The notes beneath the pieces are model-generated. The model searched no databases. It worked only from the letters and a program-made list of their open reading frames with translations, and was not told the DNA's origin. From the NCBI GenBank assembly GCA_020137815.1, contig CM035359.1:6090179-6154178 (forward strand): a DNA stretch of 64,000 bases, written 5' to 3'. This document shows, one piece after another, positions 32,577 to 43,400 of this stretch. Source of the DNA: Hormiphora californensis. Lineage: Eukaryota; Ctenophora; Tentaculata; Cydippida; Pleurobrachiidae. Numbering within the stretch: the first letter of the stretch is position 1; each line of letters begins with the position of its first letter. Both the position numbers and the translations under genes were made by a program.

Positions 32577-33228
32577 TCAGAAATCTAAAAAAATATTTTT
32601 CTAAGCCTTCAGCTAGGCTGCAAGATTCTATTCGCTAGGCTGCAAATTTTTGCTCGGTCTCGGCTGCTACGCAGCCTCGACCTCGCGACGTACGTCAGCA
32701 TCGTAGAAGTTGGGCTAATAGAGAAAAAAAAGTGCCATTTTCGGGGCAAAATCATCGTGCAGCCCAGAATGGGAAAATTTCCTCAAAATTTTCTGCAGCC
32801 GGGCTGCAAGAATCTCGACACCGAAATACATATGTATTTCACACTCTAATGAGGGGGATGGGTATGTGACACCATTCTGGGACGCCCTGTTAGAGCATTG
32901 GCCTGACGGGGGACGCCTAATTAGCAAAATCATCGTGCAGCCCAGAATGGGAAAATTTCCTCGAAATTTTCTGCAGCCGGGCTGCAAGAATCTCGACACC
33001 GAAATACATATGTATTTCATACTCTAATGAGGGGGATGGATATGTGACACCATTCTGGGACGCCTTATTAGCACTGTTAGCCAATACGGGATATTTTTTA
33101 AACACATGTGATTCGGGGAAGCTTATATTTCATATTTATATTTTCTGCAGCCCGGGCTGCAATATCAGTCGAGGTTATTTTATTTAGGCTGCAAAAAATC
33201 AGTCAGGCTGCAAATATTTGCTCAGAAA
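32577..33228. mobile_element. Unclassified 645-bp insertion in the LINE, 7-bp duplication TCAGAAA
   Basis: TCAGAAA occurs at 32577-32583 and 33222-33228, and the LINE frame is continuous across the two copies. The insert has no terminal inverted repeats that I can see. It is rich in GGCTGCAA (at least six copies) and contains a 178-bp tandem duplication (units start at 32,746 and 32,924), the first unit ending with a copy of the GTCAGAGCATTGGCCTGAC-type motif (one mismatch, 32,889-32,907). Could be a SINE-like or other non-autonomous element. Confidence 0.7.
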
Positions 33229-33615
33229 ATTACACGGGTTTGCAATATCGGGGCACTGGGAAACCATAGCAACATAACATTTCGGAACTCCCCAAGACAC
33301 GGGCCAAGTGCAGAACGTCCACTGGGAAAGGCCACCTTGAAGAGCGTCAACACGATGATATATAACTCCTTTACATCATCTGCGATAGCACTTTTCAACG
33401 CTATGCCTGCCCATATGAAGACACAGGAATCCCTTGCCGGCGCTAAAAGCGCCCTTGACTCCTTCCTGGCTGGTATACCCGACAAACCTCCTGTCAAGGG
33501 CTATTGTTGTCCTAATAACAACAGTGTGAGCAGCTGGTTAAGTACAGGCTTATCTACAAAGGTAAGACCTAGCGCTTAAGCGCTAAACCGTTCTTCATAG
33601 GTTTTCATAGGTTTT

Positions 33616-33663
<48 letters not shown>

Positions 33664-33802
33664 CACCAACGTGCCCCCAGCATCAACATCTCACCACGTG
33701 CTCAACTTTGTATTAATATTTGACCCCTCTCACTTGTAATTAACAACACGGCTAGATTGGGATTGGGGGCGAGAGGAAGAGAAACATACTGTGATAGGCT
33801 CT

Positions 33803-33851
<49 letters not shown>

Positions 33852-33880
33852 AAGAGAGGGGGAAATAGAGAGGAGAGAGA
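33616..33880. repeat. (CT)n then (GA)n microsatellites
   Basis: A CT tract at 33,616-33,662 begins at the LINE 3' end, and a GA tract at 33,807-33,880 follows. Confidence 0.9.
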
Positions 33881-34307
33881 AGTTCCTCTCTTCGTGTCAT
33901 TAATCTTCGTGATCACTGCTGCACCGCAACACAGACTGCGTGGTGGGATTGCACCTGTTAGACATGTGGTTAAGAATCTGGTGACGGCTCTGATACCCCC
34001 ACACTATCTGATATCTGAAATTTGTGTGGTTCTGTGAGGGTTCGGTAGATCTATATCATATCTGATCTCCTAGAGATCTCCCGGGGACTTCTCTACGAGA
34101 TCTCCGGAGCTGCAAGGGAGGCCGTAACTCTTAATTTTAGATATTCAGGGTGATTGTAGGACTCTAATAGCCCAATTAGACCATCAGAGAACACTCATAA
34201 ACATTATATACACTACTTGTTACATGAGCTTGATTTTTCAACATATATGATTTCAATTCTATCCACTCACTCCTCTTCTAACCCAACAAATCGCTCTCAA
34301 TCAGACC

Positions 34308-34395
34308 ACGTGACAATTACCCGGCCAATAGGATAACACCATTTCCACCACGTGACCATGTTTTCTATCATGTAAGAGGTCGATATATACCCACA
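34308..34395. promoter_or_regulatory. Possible promoter: two E-boxes, CCAAT and TATA-like sequence
   Basis: ACCACGTGACAATTACCCGG, CCAATAGG, CCACCACGTGACC and then GATATATACC lie within about 90 bases. The arrangement is promoter-like, but no gene is identifiable within 1 kb on either strand. Confidence 0.2.
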
Positions 34396-34603
34396 CTGAG
34401 GGGCAGGTTTAATTTAACTTTGTGTGTGTATACTTTAGGCGGGGTATAATAGCTGCACGCTTTGTTGCAAATCATTTGTGGGAGAGGGGAATGATGAACC
34501 TTTTTTTATAGACAGTGTGTATCAATAAATCATGCTCATATATCCATCCAGTATTTTGTCTTGTTGACCACCCTGTAATGACAAAATTTGTACTTTACTT
34601 TTC

Positions 34604-35160
34604 TCAAACTCGATTTGGCAGGCTTTTACCTTTTACCTCGTGTGTAGCGAGTGTGTGTGTGAAGCTCGAGTGAGAGATTGCATCCATTCCGACAAAATCA
34701 TATTTCTTTGATGTTTCATTCAAATCAAGTAGCATTTCATTTATACACTTGCACTCTAGGGCAGTATTCTTTGTATCTTCGCTATTTTCTTTGTCATTCC
34801 ATATCTCTTTCATCTCCACATTTCTTTACCTGTCCTGCTAGATTGTCCTTATAAAGCCATCACATGTTATATGTTGCTGTTAGAGTTATTAGTTATATGG
34901 GATTTACTAGTAGAAACTGAGGATCTCGAAACGAAGAATCTTGGAATTTGAAGTTGAGAATTGTACCTTTAGCTTCTCCATGATCAACAGGCACCACGCG
35001 AAGGCGTGCTCTACCGTTCTTTTCGTGCACGTTTTCCCAACGATTAACAGTATTTACATGATGTGTGAATTGTGCTAGGGGGATTTGGGTCTCTTTATAC
35101 TGTACCTTACCCCGCTCTATTTGATTGCAACTAATTGCTAGTGACGATACAAAGCCCCAT
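34604..35160 (-). CDS. Two unrecognised minus-strand open segments
   Basis: Frame 1 (about 35,160 down to 34,893) is open for some 90 residues beyond the adjacent GA repeat and includes RARLRVVPVDHGEAKG. Frame 2 (34,819 to 34,604, no ATG) includes LECKCINEMLLDLNETSKK. Both have balanced composition but match no family I know, and splice signals linking them are not obvious. They may be exons of an unidentified gene or chance. Confidence 0.15.
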
Positions 35161-35171
35161 TTTGTATCTCT

Positions 35172-35176
<5 letters not shown>

Positions 35177-35260
<84 letters not shown>

Positions 35261-35261
35261 A

Positions 35262-35308
<47 letters not shown>
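35177..35308. repeat. (CT)n microsatellite
   Basis: Preceded by nine C and broken once by CCATTCCT; CT-rich degenerate sequence continues at 35,440-35,605. Confidence 0.95.
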
Positions 35309-35309
<1 letters not shown>

Positions 35310-35699
35310 GATCCCTCACTTATTTGTTTGCTCTTTATCTCTTTCGTGATCTCGATTTGGTAAAGGGAGCTTTTAACATGTATACCTTTTGGTAGCACGA
35401 TTGAAGTCCGCGTTCCACGACGCCTTCTCTTTCCTTCCGTCCTCACGCCTCTCTCGGTCTCTCTCTCTCAGGTCGTCGGGTGACTCTCGGGGGGTTCGTT
35501 GGTCCTTCCTCTCTCTCTCGCCTCATTCTCTCTCTCTCTTCACTACTCTCTCTTTTTCTCTATCTCGTTCTCTCTCTCTCGGGTCTTCCTCTCTCTCTCA
35601 CTATGTTGCATCCTCATTCACACGTTTCCACACGCCTCGACCCGCGGGGCGTATCAACCCCCATTCTTTTGACACAGTGAGCTCTAGCTAAGGGCGCTT

Positions 35700-37158
35700 G
35701 GATTTTACATTTCAGGGCTAGTGTCAATACTCATAGCTAGTGATTCGTGACGTTTCCACTATTGTATTGGGGGGCGCTTTTGAAGAATTGATTGGAAGAC
35801 TTTTCAATCATTGTGGTGAAATCGTGATTGCCTGACCCATTCTAACATCTTAATATAACAGATGAAAGGGCTAATGGCCGTTCCGTGGTGGCCCTTAATT
35901 TACCGAACTTTTTGGCGCGTATCCATTGTTTTAGATTATTGGCCTATATCTCTATATATGTTTGGTTCTCGCTCTCGGTGTGTCTCTCGTCTGTCTCTCT
36001 CCCCTTATCCTCTCCTCTATATTGATATACTAGATTGCTATCATCTGCTGTCATCTACACTCTCACTCTCTTCTCTCAATCGTCTCTCCACTCTCTCTCT
36101 CTTCTCCTCTCTCTCGTCTCGTCTCTCTCTTCTTGTCCTCTCTCTCTGTCGTTTCACATATTCAAACTTATCTTTCTCGGTCCAGTCTCAACTCTGCATG
36201 TTATAACAGCTGCCTGCATGATGCTGTGCAGCGTTATTATCGCGTACGTGTAGTTTCCGATTAATAAATGAGTATGTGGATAACTGGGAGGGTAGAGAGA
36301 GTAGAAAGAGAATTGAGAGACTGGGGGGAGGGAGTGTGTTACTGGTGGTAGTAGCTGCTGATACTTAGACACACCTGCCCGGGCCTCTACAGCAGCTGCC
36401 ATGGGTCTTCTTCTTCTTCTAAAAAGACGATAGTTCCTACTTGAATAGTGCATCCCCGAAAATACCCTTTTCCTATCATCTCACTGGTTTAGAAGAAATT
36501 CCATTATAAACTCTTTTTGGCGTTGCCTCTAACACAAATCAATTAGCCGCGACCCATTTTAGCCGCGACACTAACTATCTTATTTCTTCTTCTGACTTCT
36601 GAGCATGGAACTGTTATTGTTGTTCTGAGCTTTCTAACTCTTGTTACTTTTGGTATTAAAGTTAACTGTTTTCAGTTTTGTTATACCATATTTTTAGTCA
36701 AGTCTGAACAACTCAAACCCGAGTGTGATAGATGTTAAAGAGAAAATGTGTGTGGAGAGACAAAGACAGAGAGAGGCGTCAGATGATCTAGCCAGAATGA
36801 ACATATGTTTTTGTGTTGTTCTTTCACGAACATCCTGTTATAATTTACCAGTTTTTTACCACAATGAACAAACGAATCATGCCGCGCCTAGAGTCTTTTC
36901 TCTCTATTTATCTCTCTCCAAGCGCATATCAAATCATCACTATTTCTTACTTGCCTCGTTATCTCCTACATTCTGACCGATTGTACGGTCTAACTGAGTT
37001 TCTATAACGTTCTAAACTCTAAACCACTTGCAGTACCAATTGGCTCTCCCAGTACCCCTTGTCTCCGATCTCCACTCCAGTCTCCAGGCTAGAGGTCATT
37101 AAATTTACTTGTCAAATCTTTAACACACGCATACTAATAGAAATAGATCGTTTTGGCA

Positions 37159-37194
<36 letters not shown>

Positions 37195-37903
37195 CCACTC
37201 TCTATTTGAACAATGTCCCATGGATCAAAGTAATACAATGTCAAGCCCACTATTTAGAAGGAAGGCGACAGGGGGCAATCACCCTACCCGCCCTTCACCA
37301 CCAATCAGCTATAGAGCGGCATGTTCCCGTTATTTTCCCTCCGTCGCCCTGACACCTTTCCCAGCCCCTTCCCAGAGCTAGGAGGAATGTCAGGATATAA
37401 TTAAACTGTACCGAGATGATGTTACTGAAAATAGAGTAGAACAGCTAGATAGCAGCAGTAATTGAGAGAGAGGGTGGGAGAGAGAGAAACAGAGAGAGAG
37501 GGGAGAGTGAGAGAGGGAGGAATGGAGGGGTTGAAATAGAGGGTACGAAAAGTGCGGTTTAAAAGCAATCACATAACTTGTCACGCTTTGACATTTCCTT
37601 TCACTCCTTCCTAATTTTCCGCTCTTATACTCTTTCCTATTTCCAATTACTTTCTCGGAACCTTTCTACCCAGTTATACTTTCTTGAGGGGGGTCCCCGT
37701 TTTCTTTAAAATTCCATGGCAATGTCTTGTCATATGGTCTTGAACACTGCTCTCACTTTGTGACCGTCTTTGGGCGTGCAACCAGCCAGTGAGAAGAGAT
37801 GCAAGCCAGGGTGTGTGTGTGTGACGCCGGAAGAAAGGGGAGAAAGAATGACAGATTGAGAATGGTGTTAGGGATCAGGATGTTTACCTAGTAGAGCGCC
37901 TCA

Positions 37904-37961
<58 letters not shown>

Positions 37962-38790
37962 TCTACTGTCTCTGCTCTCAGATCGTCTCCTGTTCCTCCC
38001 TCCTCTCCTCTGTCACCTCTGCTCAAAAAGGGTCTCTCTCTCCTCGTTTCTCTCTTCTCCTATGCTTCCGGTCTCTCTCTCTCTCTCTCTCCCTCCCTTG
38101 TCCTAACACTCACATTGTCTCTCTTTCGCCTGTTGTTTTTATCTTGGAGACGCTCTGTTCAATGTACGTGTACCAAAGACTAGTTGCTGCATCGCTATGC
38201 ATTTGCGTCCATTAAAATATGTTTTCCCATAAAACCGGATCAGATTCCAATTGAAGTCATGATTTTTACTTTCGTTTATGTGTGTCTATCCATTTCTCCC
38301 CTTCTGGTTCCTGTTTTCCTGCTTTGTTTGATGGTCTCCTTTAATTTTTTATAACTTCCACTTGCAGGCAGTTATACATTAGGTCCTGCTCATTAACCAC
38401 ATCATATTCCACTATACATGTGCGTGCTCAGCTTGCTCAGCACCTTGGTGTCAGCTGTTGGATGTAACTTTACCCTCAGTCCCCCAGCCAATGAAAAACA
38501 AAAACCAATCTGTCATCGTGATATGGATATTTGATCAGTGCCACATTCTGGAAGATCCGCGTGCGATGTGTGCGTCATGTGTTCTCTAATCACATGGCTG
38601 GAAACAGGGTGTTGTAGTGGATGGGGGGCAGATAGTGTTTCGAGAAAAATAGAGCTTTCCCATGGTGTCGGTTGGATGCCCCCCCCCCTCTCTGTTACTG
38701 CCGTGATCTTCAAGTATCCACTTTCTACTTTCACTTTCTCTCACTGCCCTTCTCGATTGCATTCGTTAGAGTTCTAGCACTTTCTGTCAC
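35700..38790. other. Unassigned stretch with CT/GA tracts
   Basis: CT or GA tracts at 36,060-36,150, 37,163-37,203, 37,465-37,520 and 37,906-38,095. I see no protein family, no long inverted repeat and no RNA gene. Confidence 0.4.
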
Positions 38791-38796
38791 ACTTCG

Positions 38797-38804
38797 TGAC
38801 GTCA
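38797..38804. promoter_or_regulatory. Consensus CRE palindrome TGACGTCA
   Basis: A full cAMP-response-element palindrome, followed within 30 bases by TTACGTGATG and ATGATGTCATTC, which resemble CRE/AP-1 half sites. No start codon of a recognised gene lies nearby, so function is unknown. Confidence 0.25.
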
Positions 38805-39271
38805 CAATTACGTGATGTGTGCCCATGATGTCATTCAGTGAGTGGATAATTTGGGTGGTGTGATTAATTCTCCGGCCGTGACGTTTTAAAATCTTTCGTT
38901 TCCGCAACATATGTTATACAAAACACAACCCATCTTGAGTTGAGTAACAACTTATTTTTTACACATGTTCATTTTGTACATGTGTTCACACAAGACATGT
39001 CTTGTAATTTTCCTACTCCTAACAGGGCTTTGACCGTGCCATTGGGCATTGACCATTCCGCATCTCTTGTGGAGAGTTGTTACTTCTTTAAGAACGCGTG
39101 CACTTTTTATTACAGTTCATTGATGTTTCGGTTTGCATGATAAAGTCACCGTGCGAGATTGTTACCTATCATCTCACATTGGGTCTGTACTAGTGGTGGT
39201 GCTCGCCAAGTGAGTTCCTGTTCGGCAATTAGTAGGAAACTGTAATGCACATTTACTGGGCTAACTCACTC

Positions 39272-39492
<221 letters not shown>

Positions 39493-40478
39493 AGTTGACT
39501 CTCATTCTGTCCTAGCTTGTTGTAGGAGAAGGAGAAATATGCTGACTCACGATCGGGATAGATTCGGGAGAGAATGAAGACAAAAAGAGAGGGAAAGAGA
39601 GAGAGAGGTAGAGGAAGAGTGAGAGAGCGTCATAGGTTCATTGCTTGAAGACAGGAAGCATGCACTGTTTAGACTAATCATTTTCCTTTTTTCTCTCCCA
39701 CTTTCTTTTCCTTTCTGACTCTCTCCCTTTCCCAGGCACTGTCTCCCACTTTCAAGACTTAGCGAGACCATTCAAAGTTTAAATTTATACGCTCTCACCC
39801 TACTTCCCGATCCTTCTCTCCTTGTGGATGTTTACATATTTAGGTTGGCGACAACCGGCTGTTTGTTGGGAAAGAATACATGTAACGATTAAACATTCTC
39901 CCATATGCTATTTAACTATTTGAACTAATTAGGGAATGCTTTTAATGCGAGGTTAACAGGGCTCACATATATTTATTTGGGTGTGTAAACTAGTAAATTA
40001 TTAAACCACATTATATTGTCTACTGCTGCATCTGTCACGATTCCCCCTTTTTTTTATAATCCCCCGCTTCTTTACAATTCATTAGTTCCCCTTTCTTTAT
40101 TATAATTCCCCTTTTCTTGTGTCTTTAGTTATTAAATTTCTCTCCTAATTCCACACATTGTGCTGCATGTAGGTTTAAACCTTTCTTTTTACTTCTTCTC
40201 AGTTCTCCCTCTATAATTCTCTCTCTCTCTCACTGGTGTGCAGAGTTAGCATACCTGTCATATTTTCAGTTAGTAAATGGCCGTTACGGTTTACTATTAT
40301 ATCCCTCTTTATACATCTTCAAGTATTTGTTTTGTGCCCTTTTCCCCCGAAAAAGTCATTTACAGCTTTACAGAGCTTTTACGCTTTAATGCAGGCACAC
40401 CCGTCAATAATTCTTTAATCCATGTACTCACCATTCTGTGTTTATGATTGAATGCTAAACCGGTCCTCTTCTATAGCT

Positions 40479-43400
40479 ATGATATCGTTACTAACACTCC
40501 TCGGAGTGGTAACCATGGTGATATGTGATCCAGTGCGGAACTCTGTTGCTGTGGAAATGGGGGCTGGAGCTGTTGCCGGGGAACCAATTATCGTCACAAC
40601 TAATCGTAAGTAGAAAGAGAGTTTCTCGAAATAAGATCTTGTGAATGGTTTATAGAAGCGTCGGTTTGATCGTCGGTTATTTATTAGCGGCTAAAACAGA
40701 TCATCCCCATCTAAAATTACCCATAACTCAATCAACATTCAACATAACGAACTGAATGACGAATGTAGATTGAATATACTTACAGTCGGACCCCGATTTA
40801 GTGGCACCCCGATTTAGTGGCAGGATTTTTCCCCCCGAGGATGCCACTAAATCGGGGTCCGACTGTACTTACATGTGCTAGGGAGTGAGGGGAATAGTTA
40901 GTTAACTAATTAACAACCAATAATTAACCCTTCCCTAATTGTATTTCATTTTTCGCAGCGCCCAATGTCGTCAAACTGCCAAGCCACTTACTTTTCGGTA
41001 ATAAGGAGTTGCACACTCAGCTATATACTTTCCCTTGACATAGTGAAAGAGAGAGAGAGAGTGAGAGTGAACGAGAGAGAGAGAGAGAGAGAGAGCACAT
41101 TACGATTTAAGCCAAGCCCACTCGAACTCATTTTATCTACATTCAAACAGCATGACTCTTCTCTACACTACATGTGCGTGTGTGAATGTGATGTGAAAAT
41201 AAGACGAGGAAAGAAACATGATCTGTATTGGGGGGGTTCCAACCTATTTGTTGTATGTTTGTACGAAAAAAAACAAGCTCTTCCTCAAACAAAAAAATAC
41301 AAAAAAGTACAAAAAAATACAAAAAAATACAAAAAAATAAAACGGGGTATAAATGATGAAACAACGCTTTTCTGATCGTTGAAATTTTAGTTTATGATCA
41401 TAATTGTGTCATAAATTCCTATTAAACTGTGGTTTGATACAAAATTAGCAACTTTTTCTTATAATTAGAAGATAAAAACATGTCTTAATCATGTTTTAAT
41501 TGTTCTTTATCAAAACACAAGGAAACATTATACAATTCAAAATTTTCGAAATCTGAACCAATGATGTTTACTTTTTCGAATTTCGAATGAAAGATAATAA
41601 ATACACGACAAACGTTCCCAGGTGGTACATTAGCACAAAAGGAACTCGTCGATGAACTTTTACTAGGCACACATCTCCATAATTTGTTGTACAACTTTTT
41701 TGTTCTGTTTGTACGAAAAATCGGAATTTCTAAGAGAGAAAATCTTTCCATATCGAAATTTCTATCCAAGAATTTCTAAGCGAGAAATTTCCCCGAATCG
41801 CAATTTCTTACCGAGAAAGTTTTCTCAAATCGTATTTTCTAAGCGAGAAATTTCCCCGAATCGCAATTTCTTACCGAGAAAATTTTCTCGAATCGTATTT
41901 TCTAAGCGAGAAATTTCCCCGAATCGCAATTTGTTACCGAGAAAATTCCCCCATAGGAATTTCGCGCAGAGGAACCTGCATTCTCCAGCCTTTTCGTCAC
42001 GCGAATGAAGGTGATTATCCAAGAAAAAACTAGCTAAATTCCTGGAGAAAACAGGCATTAGTGCAGTCATTGTCTACTGCCGCGTTCCCCCTTTCAACAC
42101 TGTCTGGCTGGAGAGGGGCGAGAATGGGAGAGAAAGAGGGGGTAGCTGTCAAGTGAATACCTACAACAATGGGAGAAAATTATGACACCAAGTGTCACTA
42201 ACTATAGCTATGTATCTGTGCATTAATCTAAATAAAACCCAGATAGTATTATAATTTCTACAATATTATGTTACCTCCCGTTTTTTGGGAGTCTGTAAGT
42301 TAAATATTTTCTGAGATACACCAGACAAAGTTGAAAGGGGGAACGCGGCAGTAGACAATGACTGCACTAATGCCTGTTTTCTCCAGGAATTTAGCTAGTT
42401 TTTTCTTGGATAATCACCTTCATTCGCGTGACGAAAAGGCTGGAGAATGCAGGTTCCTCTGCGCGAAATTCCTATGGGGGTTTTCTCGAATCGTATTTTC
42501 TAAGCGAGAAATTTCTCTGAATCGCAATTTCTTACCGAGAAAATTTTCTCGAATCGTGTTTTCTAAGCGAGAAATTTCCCCGAATCGCAATTTCTTACCG
42601 AGAAAATTTTCTCGAATCGTATTTTCTAAGCGAGAAGTTTCCCCGAATCGCAATTTCTTACTGAGAAAATTTTCTCGAATCGTATTTTTAAGCGAGAAAT
42701 TTCGCCGAATCGCAATGTCTTACCGAGAAAATAATCCCGAATCGTAATCTGAATCAATGATTTTGCTTTTCGATTTTCAAAAACGTGTAATTTTACATAC
42801 TTTTTCAGTACTTTTAGCGGGAAAATGGATGACAATGGAACTAAAAACGTTCATATATATAATAGGTGGTACATGAACATAAACGGAACCCAGCTATGTA
42901 TTATTTATACTTTTATCAGGCACCCACATCTTTCATTACTTTTTTGTATTTTTTTGTATTTTTTTGTATTGTTTGTATGGAAAAAAACAGGAATTTTGGA
43001 TACTTTTATGTATGGTCCGTACAAAAAAGTACAAAAAAATACAAAAAAATAGGTTGGAACCCCCCCTCTGTATTTTATAGTTCATCTAGAAAAGATGAAA
43101 TAGATTCTGGAAGCATGAGCGAAAAGATGTCTGTGATTTCATATCATCCCTTTTTTTACCAGAAAACTAAAAACCAACCACGCCAAACTTGATTTCTAGC
43201 CAATCTTTTGAGCACAAATTAGCGGTACTTTCCTTTTCTAAACCCGCAATAAATTCCCATTCTCTGCTTTTTTTGAGCGAGAATGATGCGATCTGGAGAG
43301 CTCCCAAAGTTTACTAACTCCTCACCCTATTTCTACAGCTCTCGAACATTTCCAGTTTACCCGGCAGCCTGAGGATCTGACAGCCCAGAAAGGAGACCCC

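Larger units (their letters stand above)
29248..33620 (+). mobile_element. CR1-like non-LTR retrotransposon, 5'-truncated, with two nested insertions
   Basis: The frame encodes the C-terminal part of an APE-type endonuclease (IYRPP; GDFNLPFVNW; a SDHDMV motif near 29,665), then a reverse transcriptase (YRPVSLTS near 30,605; LYLDLSKAYDRVNH near 30,810; SGVPQGT near 30,987; catalytic box FVDDA near 31,080), then the CR1-type C-terminus (YVRPHIEYCSSLW; ALFNAMP; IPDKPPVKGY; SSW) ending at TAA 33,579. Two inserts (31,402-32,281 and 32,584-33,228) interrupt it; without them the frame is open throughout with no other stop or frameshift, so the LINE was young when they landed. The catalytic box has Val where Ala is usual. 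The N-terminal endonuclease and any ORF1 are missing. The 3' end shows two TTTTCATAGG repeats, like the short tandem tails of CR1 elements, then a CT microsatellite. Confidence 0.88.
41230..43066. mobile_element. 1.84-kb DNA transposon with 8-bp duplication TCTGTATT
   Basis: TCTGTATT at 41222-41229 and 43067-43074 flanks inverted ends GGGGGGGTTCCAACCTATTT and its complement. Just inside each end are repeats of TACAAAAAA (41,285-41,340; 43,020-43,050, and inverted at 42,940-42,970), possible transposase-binding sites. An 8-bp duplication fits hAT, P or Merlin-type superfamilies; the G-rich ends do not decide between them. No transposase frame is recognisable, so it is non-autonomous. It contains a 63-bp minisatellite, interrupted by a fold-back element, and lies wholly in intron 1 of the lectin gene. 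Confidence 0.82.

Noticed and set aside
42358-42747. 129-residue frame starting MTALMPVFSRN, with an identical copy on the minus strand at 41,825-42,070
   Set aside because: It is formed by a fold-back arm running into the 63-bp minisatellite; the duplicate on the other strand is the other arm.
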